Shown: positions 35,518 through 42,971 of the stretch, one piece after another
Position numbering within the stretch: the stretch's first letter is position 1
Layout: every line of letters starts with the position of its first letter
Source: Phenylobacterium sp.
GTDB lineage: Bacteria > Pseudomonadota > Alphaproteobacteria > Caulobacterales > Caulobacteraceae
Direction: 5' to 3'
Length of the DNA: 64,000 nt
Assembly: GCF_030651185.1 (NCBI RefSeq)
Contig: NZ_JAUSCJ010000012.1
Location: 62,001 to 126,000 of the forward strand
Translations under genes and position numbers: made by a program
The notes under the pieces: generated by a model
Told to the model about the DNA's origin: nothing
Databases searched by the model: none
Seen by the model: only the letters and a program-made list of their open reading frames with translations

Positions 35518-35743
35518 GGGAGCCTCGTTTTTCGAACTGCGTGATGGGGACATAAGCCCAACGCCGACGCTTTGACATAGGTCCTGACTTCGCGCGACGC
35601 GCCTATGGCGATTCTGTCACCATGCCGGAGATAACGGCCCAATCCGGGCCGAAGGCCGGTTGATCCGGGGGCCGCTCTGTCCGAAACATCCGCCGAGATC
35701 GATACGCGGCGGTTTCCCCCCGCCGCCCGCGGAAAGGATGACC

Positions 35744-35944
35744 ATGCCCAGGACCGCAGATGCGCTGTCCCTCACCCAGGCGCTCGGCGGCGCCCAGGCG
35801 ACAGCCGGGCCGGCCCGGCGCCCCCGCGGCAAGCTTGCGCGTCGCACCACCGCCAACCTCGCCCTGACCCTCGGCGTGATGGCCACCGCCGTCAGCCTGG
35901 GCGTCCTGGTGGGCCAGGTGGCCCGCGCCCTGATGGGCGGCTAG
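35744..35944 (+). CDS. Small single-pass membrane protein, 66 residues
   Basis: Begins MPRTADALSL, has a basic stretch (RRPRGKLARR) and one hydrophobic helix near residues 43-63 (LALTLGVMATAVSLGVLVGQ). ATG 35744 has GGAAAGG six bases before it; the ATG at 35738 would be too close to that site. It is on the opposite strand to its neighbours and ends overlapping the stop of the 35941 gene by three bases. No family recognised. Confidence 0.6.
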   Translation: MPRTADALSLTQALGGAQATAGPARRPRGKLARRTTANLALTLGVMATAVSLGVLVGQVARALMGG

Positions 35945-36648
35945 TCCGGGCAAGGGCTCCGCGATTGCGCCCTCACCTGAGGGCTCGCGCAGAGATCGGG
36001 ACCTTCGGCGGCCTGGGCCTTGATCAGCGCGCCGCGCACCTTCGAATAGCCGTCGCAGAGATCGGCGATGCACACGCCGGCCCGGGCCATGCGGGCCTTG
36101 GCGGCTGGCACGCTGTGCTGGTTCAGAAGGTAGAAGGCGAACATTCCCGAGGGATCGTCGGAGACGTCGTCAGCCCAGTAGCCGATGTCACCCGCATACT
36201 GCGAGCCCCAGTTGGCGCGGTCCTCGCTGGCCTTCTCCAGGGTGAACCAGCTCTCCTCGACATAGAAGATGGCCAGGCTCCAGCGATCGCGGTCGGCGGC
36301 CAGGCGAGCGACGCATCCGGCCGGGTCGTCGTGGCCGAAGTTGGAATAGAGGCAGCGGAGTTCCGGGTGGTCGATTTCCACGGCGAACAGGTTGTCGGCG
36401 CCCTCGTTCAGGGCGGTCTCCGCCGCCAGCCGGGTCTGGTTCCGGAAGGACGCGTAACCGGCGTAGATACCCACGAAGACCAGGACCACGGTCAGGCAGG
36501 CGACGATCGGCTCCCAGAATTCGGTGGTCCGGATCCGCCGCTTGCGGCCCAGGCGGTAGAGGACGCCCGCCAGGATCACGGCGAAGACCGTCACCGGGAA
36601 CATGAAGATCACCCGGTCGAGGGTGCCGACGTTCCAGAGCGCGTTCAA
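35941..36648 (-). CDS. Hypothetical inner-membrane protein in the mcc cluster
   Basis: 235 residues, starting at TTG with GGAGG eight bases upstream. Two hydrophobic helices (about residues 12-32 and 47-67) precede a soluble domain with three or four cysteines and the repeated theme DRWSLAIFYVEESWFTLEKA. It lies 22 bases after mccB, in the same direction. Function unknown; the position inside a leucine-degradation unit may be incidental. Confidence 0.7.
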   Translation of the reverse strand: MNALWNVGTLDRVIFMFPVTVFAVILAGVLYRLGRKRRIRTTEFWEPIVACLTVVLVFVGIYAGYASFRNQTRLAAETALNEGADNLFAVEIDHPELRCLYSNFGHDDPAGCVARLAADRDRWSLAIFYVEESWFTLEKASEDRANWGSQYAGDIGYWADDVSDDPSGMFAFYLLNQHSVPAAKARMARAGVCIADLCDGYSKVRGALIKAQAAEGPDLCASPQVRAQSRSPCPD

Positions 36649-36670
36649 ACCGTCCTCCCCCCGAAGGCCG

Positions 36671-38293
36671 CTACATGCGGAAGATACCGAACCTGGTTTC
36701 CGGAATAGGCGCGTTGAGGGCCGCGGAGATCGAGAGGCCCAGCACGTCGCGGGTCTGGACCGGATCGATTATCCCGTCGTCCCAGAGCCTGGCAGTGGCG
36801 AAATATGGGTCGCCCTCGGTTTCGTAGCGGTCGCGGATCGGGGCCTTGAAGGCCTCTTCCTCGCTCGCAGGCCAATCGCCGCCCCTCGCCTCCACGCCGT
36901 CGCGGCGAATCGTGGCCAGCACGCTGGCGGCCTGTTCGCCGCCCATGACGCTGATCCGGCTGTTGGGCCAGGTCCACATGAAGCGCGGGGAATAGGCCCG
37001 GCCGCACATGCCGTAGTTGCCGGCCCCGAAGGAGCCGCCGATCAGGACGGTGAACTTGGGCACCTCGGCGCAGGCGACGGCTGTGACCAGCTTGGCGCCA
37101 TCCTTGGCGATGCCGCCGGCCTCGTACTTTCCGCCGACCATGAAGCCCGAGATGTTTTGCAGGAAGACCAGCGGGATCCCGCGCTTGCAGGCCAGTTCGA
37201 TGAAGTGGGCGCCCTTCAGGGCGCTTTCCGAGAACAGCACGCCATTGTTGGCCAGGATGGCGACCGGCTGGCCCCAGATGCGGGCGAATCCGGTGACCAG
37301 GGTCGTGCCGTACAGCGCCTTGAACTCGTCGAACTCCGACCCGTCGACGATGCGGGCGATCACCTCGCGCACGTCATAGGGCGCGCGGACGTCGGTGGGG
37401 ACGATGCCGTAGAGCTCGTGGGGATCAAACAGCGGCTCGCGGGGTTCGGCCAGGACGACCTGGTCGGGCTTGCGGGTGTTCAGGTTGGCGACGATGGAGC
37501 GGACGATCTGCAGGGCGTGCTCGTCGTCCACCGCCACATGGTCCACCACGCCCGAGCGTCGGCCGTGGGTGTCGGCGCCCCCCAGTTCGGTGGCGCTGAT
37601 CACCTCGCCGGTAGCGGCCTTCACCAGGGGCGGACCGCCCAGGAAGATGGTACCCTGGCTCTCCTCGCCGGTCCCGCGCACGATGACCGTCTCGTCGCTC
37701 ATGGCCGGGACATAGGCCCCGCCAGCGGTGCAGGAACCCATGACGCAGGCGATCTGGGCAATGCCCTCGCCGCTCATCCGGGCCTGGTTGAAGAAGATTC
37801 GGCCGAAGTGGTCGCGGTCGGGGAAGACCTCGGCCTGGTGAGGCAGGTTCGCGCCGCCGCTATCCACCAGGTAGATGCAGGGCAGCCGGTTCTGCATCGC
37901 CACCTCTTGCGCGCGCAGGTGCTTCTTCACGGTCAGGGGGAAATAGGCCCCGCCCTTCACCGTGGCGTCGTTGGCGACGATCATCACCTCGCGGCCCGAG
38001 ACCCGGCCGATGCCGGTGATGACGCCAGCGCCCGGCGCCTCGCCGTCATAGAGGCCGTGGGCGGTGAGCGCGCCGACCTCCAGGAAGGGCGATCCGGCGT
38101 CCAGCAGGCGCATGACCCGCTCGCGGGGCAGCAGCTTGCCGCGGCCGGCGTGGCGTTTCCGAGAGTCTTCGGGGCCGCCGAGCGCCGCGGCGGCGACCCG
38201 CTCGCGCAGCTGCGCCACCAGGGCGCGGTTGACCTGTTCGTTGGCCTGGAAGGCCTCGCCTTTGGTGTCGATGGCGGACTTCAGTTGGGGCAT
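36671..38293 (-). CDS. mccB: Methylcrotonoyl-CoA carboxylase carboxyltransferase subunit
   Basis: 540-residue carboxyltransferase of the crotonase fold. Characteristic segments: [58 protein letters not shown] (typical of methylcrotonoyl-CoA carboxylases) and [18 protein letters not shown]. It transfers the carboxyl group from biotin on MccA to 3-methylcrotonyl-CoA. ATG 38293 chosen over TTG 38299. First gene of the minus-strand cluster. Confidence 0.93.
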   Translation of the reverse strand: MPQLKSAIDTKGEAFQANEQVNRALVAQLRERVAAAALGGPEDSRKRHAGRGKLLPRERVMRLLDAGSPFLEVGALTAHGLYDGEAPGAGVITGIGRVSGREVMIVANDATVKGGAYFPLTVKKHLRAQEVAMQNRLPCIYLVDSGGANLPHQAEVFPDRDHFGRIFFNQARMSGEGIAQIACVMGSCTAGGAYVPAMSDETVIVRGTGEESQGTIFLGGPPLVKAATGEVISATELGGADTHGRRSGVVDHVAVDDEHALQIVRSIVANLNTRKPDQVVLAEPREPLFDPHELYGIVPTDVRAPYDVREVIARIVDGSEFDEFKALYGTTLVTGFARIWGQPVAILANNGVLFSESALKGAHFIELACKRGIPLVFLQNISGFMVGGKYEAGGIAKDGAKLVTAVACAEVPKFTVLIGGSFGAGNYGMCGRAYSPRFMWTWPNSRISVMGGEQAASVLATIRRDGVEARGGDWPASEEEAFKAPIRDRYETEGDPYFATARLWDDGIIDPVQTRDVLGLSISAALNAPIPETRFGIFRM

Positions 38294-38424
38294 GGGCAAG
38301 GCATAGCCGGGCCGGGCGACCCAGGCTAGGGGCGCGCGGGACCCCTTCCGCTTCAGGCGGATAGATCTGAAACGGAGAATAGCCCCTTCTCCACTGGGCT
38401 CGGGCGCGCGTCCCTGTCCTTCTT

Positions 38425-38462
38425 CCGCAAGGGGAGAAGGTGGCCCTGCGGTGCAGGGTCGG
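38425..38462 (+). repeat. Intergenic repeat, family C fragment
   Basis: Bases 38434-38462 match the reverse complement of 512-540 with one mismatch; the shared core is GAGAAGGTGGCCCTGCGG. In this copy only one arm is present, so it looks like a degenerate or truncated copy. Confidence 0.75.
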
Positions 38463-38493
38463 GGGTCACGCTCCCCCTCAGAACAACAACTCC

Positions 38494-38591
38494 CGTCATC
38501 CCGGGCGACCCGCAGGGGAGACCCGGGACCCAGGGGGATTGATTGCGGCCACTGGGTCCCGGCTCTCCGCTTCGCTGCGGCCGGGATGACG
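38494..38591. repeat. Palindromic intergenic repeat, family A (copy 3)
   Basis: Ends CGTCATCCCGG (38494-38504) and CCGGGATGACG (38581-38591) are perfect 11-base inverses; inner CCGGGACCCAG (38523-38533) and CTGGGTCCCGG (38552-38562) are likewise perfect. Together with the preceding fragment it accounts for the gene-free gap 38300-38667. Confidence 0.88.
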
Positions 38592-38667
38592 TTGGAGGTT
38601 TATCGGACAGGGAGATCGACCCCATCCGACCCCGCATGGGGCGTAAGGAGCGCCGAGGGTGCGCCCC

Positions 38668-39075
38668 CTATTGGAACAGGATGGGCTCGCCATCCGGGCC
38701 ATAGGCGGCGAAGCGGCCGACCCCGCCGACGCGGACGGCGTCGACCATGGACTGCAGGGCCACCTCGATCTGGGCCGTGGTGGGGGCGACACCGCCCGTT
38801 CCGGACAGACTGGCGGCGAAGGCCACCTGCCAGGGCGGACCGGCGCGTCGCGATTCGGCCAGCAAGGCCCCGAAGTCGGCCAGCTCGCCGGGCGCCTTGT
38901 CCACGCACATCAGGGGGGCGAGCGCCCCGCCCTCCCCGGCCAGGAAGCGTTCGCGCTGGGCCTGCGTGGCGCCGTCGGGCAGTTCGGCGGCGGCGAAGAC
39001 GAACAGCAGGCGCTGCGGATCGGGCTGGGCGGTGGCGGCGTCGAGGAGCTGCTGGAAATGAGAGCTTTGAGTCAT
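38668..39075 (-). CDS. Conserved protein of unknown function (often mislabelled ribonucleotide reductase alpha)
   Basis: 135 residues starting MTQSSHFQQLLDAA, with the motifs PQRLLFVFAAAELP, ALAPLMCVDKAP and WQVAFAASLSG. Proteins like this are common in proteobacteria and are sometimes labelled ribonucleotide reductase subunit alpha, but it lacks every RNR catalytic feature and is far too short. Divergent from the patatin gene. Function unknown. Confidence 0.8.
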   Translation of the reverse strand: MTQSSHFQQLLDAATAQPDPQRLLFVFAAAELPDGATQAQRERFLAGEGGALAPLMCVDKAPGELADFGALLAESRRAGPPWQVAFAASLSGTGGVAPTTAQIEVALQSMVDAVRVGGVGRFAAYGPDGEPILFQ

Positions 39076-39206
39076 GGCGCGATCCTGGCCGAGATCGGCG
39101 CGGCGAAACTTGCGCCAAGTCAAACCGGACATCGCGCCGCAGCCGAACCCTGTCCCGCGCAAAACCGGTTCACAGTTGGAGGAAACACACCTTAGGCTCC
39201 CGCTCC

Positions 39207-40976
39207 GTGGCGAACCTTCCCGGCATATCGACCGACTCAGCGCTGTCCAGGCTCTTCGAGGACGAGCGCGCCCAGGGCGAGGCCACGTGGTTCTCCCTTC
39301 CCGGCGGCGTGACACTGTTCGACGCCGGGGAGCCGGCCGATCATCTCTACTTCGTGCGCGCCGGGCGCCTGGGGGCCTTCCGCCGCGAGGAGGGCCACGA
39401 GCCGCAGTTCCTGGGCGTGATCCGCCCCGGCGAGCCCGCCGGCGAGATGTCGATGATCTCCGGCGTGCCGCATTCGGGCCATGTGGTGGCCCTGCGGGAT
39501 TCGGAAATCTTCGCCCTGCCCCGCGAGGCCTTCTTCGACGCCTGCGACGATGACTCCGAAGTCATGGTCGAACTGGCCCGGCTGATGATCCTGCGCAGCC
39601 GCCAGGCCGCCACCAAGTCATCGGGCGCGGCGCCCTCGGTGTTCGGCTTCGTCACCATCGGCGACCCGGTCGCCGTGCGCCCCCAGGTGGATCGTATCGC
39701 CCGAGAGATCGGCAAGCTGGGCTATTCGGTCACGGTCATCGGGGCGGAGGCGCAGCACGCCCCCACCGAATGGTTCTCAGAGGTCGAGCGGGACTACGAC
39801 TTCGTCCTCTACTGCGCCGAGGCCGAGGACCTGGGCTGGCGCCAGGTGGTGGGGCGTCAGGTGGACCGGCTGTTTCGCCTCGGCCGGGGCGACGTCGCCC
39901 CGCCGCTCGACCATCCCCACGCCAACGAACCCCTGCAGGGCCAGAACCTGGTGGACCTGATCCTGGTCCAGAGGCGCGGCGCGAAGGCGCCGGCGGGCTC
40001 CGAGGCGTGGATGGACGCCGCCAAGCCCTCGCGCCTGTTCCATATGCGCCGAGACCACGCTGGCGACGTTCAGCGTATCGCCCGGGTCCTCACCGGCCAG
40101 GCGGTCGGCCTGGTTCTCTCGGGCGGCGGCGCGCGGGCCTATGCCCATATCGGCGCGGTGAAGGCCCTGCGCGAACGCAAGGTGCCCATCGACTTCGTGG
40201 GCGGCGTCTCCATGGGCGCCATCATCGCCGCCGGTGTGGCCCTGGGCTGGGACGAGGCTGAGATGGAGTGGCGCATCCGCGCCGCCTTCGTGAACACCAG
40301 TCCGCTGGACGATATCGCCATCCCCCTGCTGGCCATGACCCGGGGCGAGAAGGTGCGCGACCGCCTGGCCGAGCATTTCGGCGAGGTGCAGATCGCCGAC
40401 ATGTGGCTGCCGTTCTTCTGCCTGTCATCGAACCTGACCACAGGGACCTACCAGCTGCACCGGCGCGGCCTGCTGCGCGAGGCGCTGCGGGCCACCATCT
40501 CCCTGCCCGGCATCCTGCCGCCGGCCACCCACAACAACGACGTGCTGGTGGACGGGGCGGTGATGAAGAACTTCCCCGCCGACGTGATGCGCATCAACGA
40601 GCTGGGCCCGATCATCGGCATCGACGTCTCAAGGGGCCGCTCGATCACCGCGGCCGACGTGGCGCGGCCGTCCTCGGTCTGGCGCTGGATCTTCTCAGGC
40701 CAGTGGCGCAAGGGCCCGCCCATTGTCTCCCTGCTCATGCGGGCGGCGACGGTCTCCACCGGCCGTGATCTGGCCGCGGCGCGCGACGCCACCGACGTGC
40801 TGGTGACGCCGGAGGTGGCGGGCGTCGAAATCCGCGACTGGGCCGCTTACGAGCCCGCCGTGGCCGGGGGCTACAAGGCGATGATCGAGGCCCTGGACAA
40901 GCTGAGCGTGCCAGTCACCGACCTGCGCCGCCGGCCCAGCCTGCAGCAAAAGGCCGCCGCCAGCGGACGACGCTAG
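39207..40976 (+). CDS. Patatin-like phospholipase with cyclic-nucleotide-binding domain
   Basis: 589 residues, from GTG. N-terminal cNMP-binding fold (about residues 15-125: FSLPGGVTLFDAGEPADHLYF...GEPAGEMSMISG), then an NTE-like linker, then a patatin lipase domain with GLVLSGGGARAYAHIG near residue 305, nucleophile motif GVSMGA near 334 and the second catalytic residue in DGAVMK near 450. This is the bacterial neuropathy-target-esterase architecture; likely an intracellular lysophospholipase. Cyclic-nucleotide binding is not certain. Confidence 0.92.
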   Translation: MANLPGISTDSALSRLFEDERAQGEATWFSLPGGVTLFDAGEPADHLYFVRAGRLGAFRREEGHEPQFLGVIRPGEPAGEMSMISGVPHSGHVVALRDSEIFALPREAFFDACDDDSEVMVELARLMILRSRQAATKSSGAAPSVFGFVTIGDPVAVRPQVDRIAREIGKLGYSVTVIGAEAQHAPTEWFSEVERDYDFVLYCAEAEDLGWRQVVGRQVDRLFRLGRGDVAPPLDHPHANEPLQGQNLVDLILVQRRGAKAPAGSEAWMDAAKPSRLFHMRRDHAGDVQRIARVLTGQAVGLVLSGGGARAYAHIGAVKALRERKVPIDFVGGVSMGAIIAAGVALGWDEAEMEWRIRAAFVNTSPLDDIAIPLLAMTRGEKVRDRLAEHFGEVQIADMWLPFFCLSSNLTTGTYQLHRRGLLREALRATISLPGILPPATHNNDVLVDGAVMKNFPADVMRINELGPIIGIDVSRGRSITAADVARPSSVWRWIFSGQWRKGPPIVSLLMRAATVSTGRDLAAARDATDVLVTPEVAGVEIRDWAAYEPAVAGGYKAMIEALDKLSVPVTDLRRRPSLQQKAAASGRR

Positions 40977-41049
40977 GCTTTCCTCCCCTGTTTACGGGGG
41001 CGGAGAACAGGCGCCGGAACACGAAATCGGCATGCGTCAACGGCGACGT

Positions 41050-41078
41050 TTGCGGATCGATCAAATCGGTCCCATATT
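41050..41078 (+). promoter_or_regulatory. Candidate promoter for the 22-codon ORF
   Basis: TTGCGG at 41050-41055 and CATATT at 41073-41078 are separated by 17 bases and lie 37 bases before the 22-codon ORF. The match to sigma-70 consensus is partial. Confidence 0.3.
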
Positions 41079-41099
41079 CGAGGTCTTGTTCAACAACTG

Positions 41100-41110
41100 A
41101 AAGGAGGTGA
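41100..41110 (+). promoter_or_regulatory. Extended Shine-Dalgarno, near-perfect complement of the 16S rRNA 3' end
   Basis: AAAGGAGGTGA, continuing with CCC, matches 13 of 14 positions of AAAGGAGGTGATCC, the full complement of the 16S 3' tail. GGAGG ends seven bases before GTG 41115. No other gene in this window has such a long match. Confidence 0.85.
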
Positions 41111-41114
41111 CCCA

Positions 41115-41183
41115 GTGTCTCATTGTCTTCATCCGCAGGTGGAAACCGTGCTCTGGGCCTCCGCTTACGAGGCTTGCGCGTAA
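41115..41183 (+). CDS. Very short ORF (22 residues) with extreme ribosome binding site
   Basis: GTG 41115 to TAA 41183. The peptide begins MSHCLHPQVETVLW and ends SAYEACA; it has two Cys, two His and one Trp and is mildly amphipathic. Its Shine-Dalgarno is the strongest in the window, and a GC-rich hairpin follows 40 bases after the stop. The sequence CGCTTACG ... CGTAAGCG forms an 8-bp stem that contains the stop codon. It may be a small protein, a leader peptide or a ribosome-binding RNA. Not recognised from any family I can name. Confidence 0.55.
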   Translation: MSHCLHPQVETVLWASAYEACA

Positions 41184-41222
41184 GCGCTTCAGGTTGCGGG
41201 GCCGCTGAGCGGTCCGACAATG

Positions 41223-41255
41223 GAACGGCCGGCCCCGACAACGGGCCGGCCGTTC
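41223..41255 (+). terminator. GC-rich hairpin after the 22-codon ORF
   Basis: A perfect 13-bp stem (41223-41235 with 41243-41255) closes a seven-base loop. No T-run follows, so termination efficiency is uncertain, but its position suits the end of a short transcript. Confidence 0.6.
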
Positions 41256-41333
41256 GCATATGTGGAACAGGCTTTCCGGCAATTAACACAAAGTCTGAAC
41301 GAAACCTTGATGCTGCCCTGTCAGGTTGGCGGC

Positions 41334-41579
41334 ATGGACCCGATCAACGCCCCCCCGGCCGCCGCTGACTACGCCACACGTCGGCTGATCTTCCCGCCCA
41401 AGCCGGCGCAGAACGCCGCGCCCTTCACCGCCAATCAGGACGGCCCCACCGCGGTCGCGGCGCGGAAGCCTGACCAGCCCAAGCCGGACCAGGTGAAGAA
41501 CCGCGAGGCCGACGAGGACGTCACCCGTCAGCGCACCGAGGACAAACGGATGGGCACGCTGTTCGATTTGCGAGCCTAG
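41334..41579 (+). CDS. Small proline-rich, charged hypothetical protein, 81 residues
   Basis: MDPINAPPAAADYATRR, then a low-complexity middle (KPDQPKPDQ), and a charged end finishing MGTLFDLRA. It looks intrinsically disordered with no membrane segment. ATG 41334 is tentative; in-frame ATGs lie at 41310 and 41220. A hairpin follows directly. Family not recognised. Confidence 0.5.
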   Translation: MDPINAPPAAADYATRRLIFPPKPAQNAAPFTANQDGPTAVAARKPDQPKPDQVKNREADEDVTRQRTEDKRMGTLFDLRA

Positions 41580-41589
41580 GCCTCAGAAG

Positions 41590-41612
41590 CCTTCCCCCAT
41601 CGAGGGGGAAGG
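41590..41612. terminator. Bidirectional hairpin between convergent genes
   Basis: CCTTCCCCC (41590-41598) pairs with GGGGGAAGG (41604-41612) around ATCGA, between the plus-strand 81-residue ORF and the minus-strand anti-sigma gene. No long T-run. Confidence 0.55.
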
Positions 41613-41619
41613 ATGGTTG

Positions 41620-42366
41620 CTAGTCCCGCCAGCGACGCGCCTTGGCGGCCATCTCACCGGCCCGATCCAGCGGCTCGCCTTCGATCATTCCGTCCACCGC
41701 CGCCAGCACCGCCGGCGCGGTGGCGCTGGCCGCCGTGCGGTAGTCGAAGGTCTTGGTGGGGGCCGGCGCGGCCGTGGTCATGCGCGCGATCCAGCGAGGG
41801 CCCTCGCGGCAGGCGATCCCGGCGATGCGCTGAGCATCGGCCTGGAAGGTCCGGCAATAGCGGCCGTCGGCGGTCTTGAAGCTGATCGCCAGGCGCGCCG
41901 GCCCGGAACTGGCCGAGAGGTTGTTGTTCAACGCCCTGGCCAGCCCGCCCTTCGCCACCAGGGCCCCGTCCATGCTGGGGGCCAGGACACCGGCGTTCTG
42001 TTGGGAGATCAGATAGCCCGCCACCGCGCCAACCATCAGGGTCGCGGCCACGGAACTCCAGGCGGGCAAGGTGACCTTGACCTGCGGCTTGGGGGCGGGA
42101 GGCGGCTTCCGGCGGTCGGCGAGCTTCACCACATTGTCCGGGTCAGCCTCGGCGCCGGCCTTGGCGGCGGCCATCAGCTGAGCCGGCACGCTCTCCCGGG
42201 CGACGTTCGCATAGGCGCCGGCCACCTTGGCCCGCAGCAGGCGGTGTTCCTCCAGGCGGACGCCCAGCACCGGGTCCGCGGCCACCGCGGCCTCCACCTC
42301 GGCCCGCCCAAAGGCGTCGAGCTCGCCATCGACATAGGCGATCAGTTTCCGGTCATCGATTTTCAT
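41620..42366 (-). CDS. Anti-sigma factor, membrane-bound
   Basis: 248 residues. Cytoplasmic N-terminal helical region (MKIDDRKLIAYVDGELD, typical of anti-sigma factors), one transmembrane helix near residues 104-121 (SSVAATLMVGAVAGYLI), then a periplasmic domain with ACREGPRWIARM. The zinc-binding HxxxCxxC of ZAS-type anti-sigma factors is absent. It overlaps the sigma gene by four bases (ATGA), so the two are translationally coupled. Confidence 0.87.
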   Translation of the reverse strand: MKIDDRKLIAYVDGELDAFGRAEVEAAVAADPVLGVRLEEHRLLRAKVAGAYANVARESVPAQLMAAAKAGAEADPDNVVKLADRRKPPPAPKPQVKVTLPAWSSVAATLMVGAVAGYLISQQNAGVLAPSMDGALVAKGGLARALNNNLSASSGPARLAISFKTADGRYCRTFQADAQRIAGIACREGPRWIARMTTAAPAPTKTFDYRTAASATAPAVLAAVDGMIEGEPLDRAGEMAAKARRWRD

Positions 42367-42911
42367 GCCGCACCCCTCAGATCCGCCAACAGGGCGTTGC
42401 GGCCCCGGACCAGACGGCTGGTGAGAGTTCCTTCGGGAACCTCCAGCACCGCGGCCGCTTCGCGATAGGATAACCCCTCCACCAGCACCAGCGCCACGGC
42501 CAGTCTCTGGTCATCGGGCAGCCGCGCCATGGCCTGCTCCACGGAGGCGGCCTGCAGATGGGCCTCCATGGCCGCCGCGCCGTCGGTTCCGATGTTCAGC
42601 CCCTGCTCTTCAGGGGCGAACACCCGGGCCTGGCGGCTGCGGGCGCGGGCTTCGTCGATCCAGGCGTTCTTCATGATCCTGTACATCCAGCTATCGAGGC
42701 GGGTCCCCGGCGTCCACTGGGCGGCGCGCAGCAGAGCGCGCTCCACGGTAAGCTGGGTCAGGTCGTCGGCGTCGGCGACATCCCGGGTGATCGCCCGCGC
42801 CAGGCGGCGCAGGCGAGGAAGCAGTTCGACGATCTCACGCTGAATTTCGTCCAAGACCTCGCCTCTGTCTGGGGATGAAACGACGGAGCCGGGGCGTTCC
42901 ATCCCCGTCAT
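42363..42911 (-). CDS. ECF-family RNA polymerase sigma factor
   Basis: About 182 residues. Region 2 is RLARAITRDVADADDLTQLTVERALLRA with WMYRIMKNAWIDEARARSR, and region 4 is LPDDQRLAVALVLVEGLSYREAAAVLEVPEGTLTSRLVRGR. There is no C-terminal extension. The start is ATG 42911 or ATG 42902. Divergent from the subtilase gene; a conserved GGGATG...CGTT motif overlaps its coding start on the other strand and recurs before the glycine-rich protein gene, so this sigma may direct both. Confidence 0.92.
   Translation of the reverse strand: MTGMERPGSVVSSPDRGEVLDEIQREIVELLPRLRRLARAITRDVADADDLTQLTVERALLRAAQWTPGTRLDSWMYRIMKNAWIDEARARSRQARVFAPEEQGLNIGTDGAAAMEAHLQAASVEQAMARLPDDQRLAVALVLVEGLSYREAAAVLEVPEGTLTSRLVRGRNALLADLRGAA
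42872..42898 (+). promoter_or_regulatory. Candidate ECF promoter, copy 1 (before subtilase)
   Basis: GGGATGAAACGACGGAGCCG, ending GGGCGTT. GGGATG and CGTT are separated by 17 bases, the spacing of ECF -35 and -10 elements. It matches 23 of 27 positions with the copy at 44351-44377. The last T is 68 bases before the protease ATG. Confidence 0.6.
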
Positions 42912-42943
42912 GAGGAACAAAACGCCACTGCCGCGCTTAGGTC

Positions 42944-42971
42944 CCCATCGGGAACGGGAATTCACGATGGG
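42944..42971 (+). promoter_or_regulatory. Inverted repeat spanning the subtilase start codon
   Basis: CCCATCG (42944-42950) and CGATGGG (42965-42971) are inverse; the second arm includes the start codon 42967-42969. In mRNA it could sequester the start. The loop contains GGAACGGGAATTCA. Confidence 0.35.
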
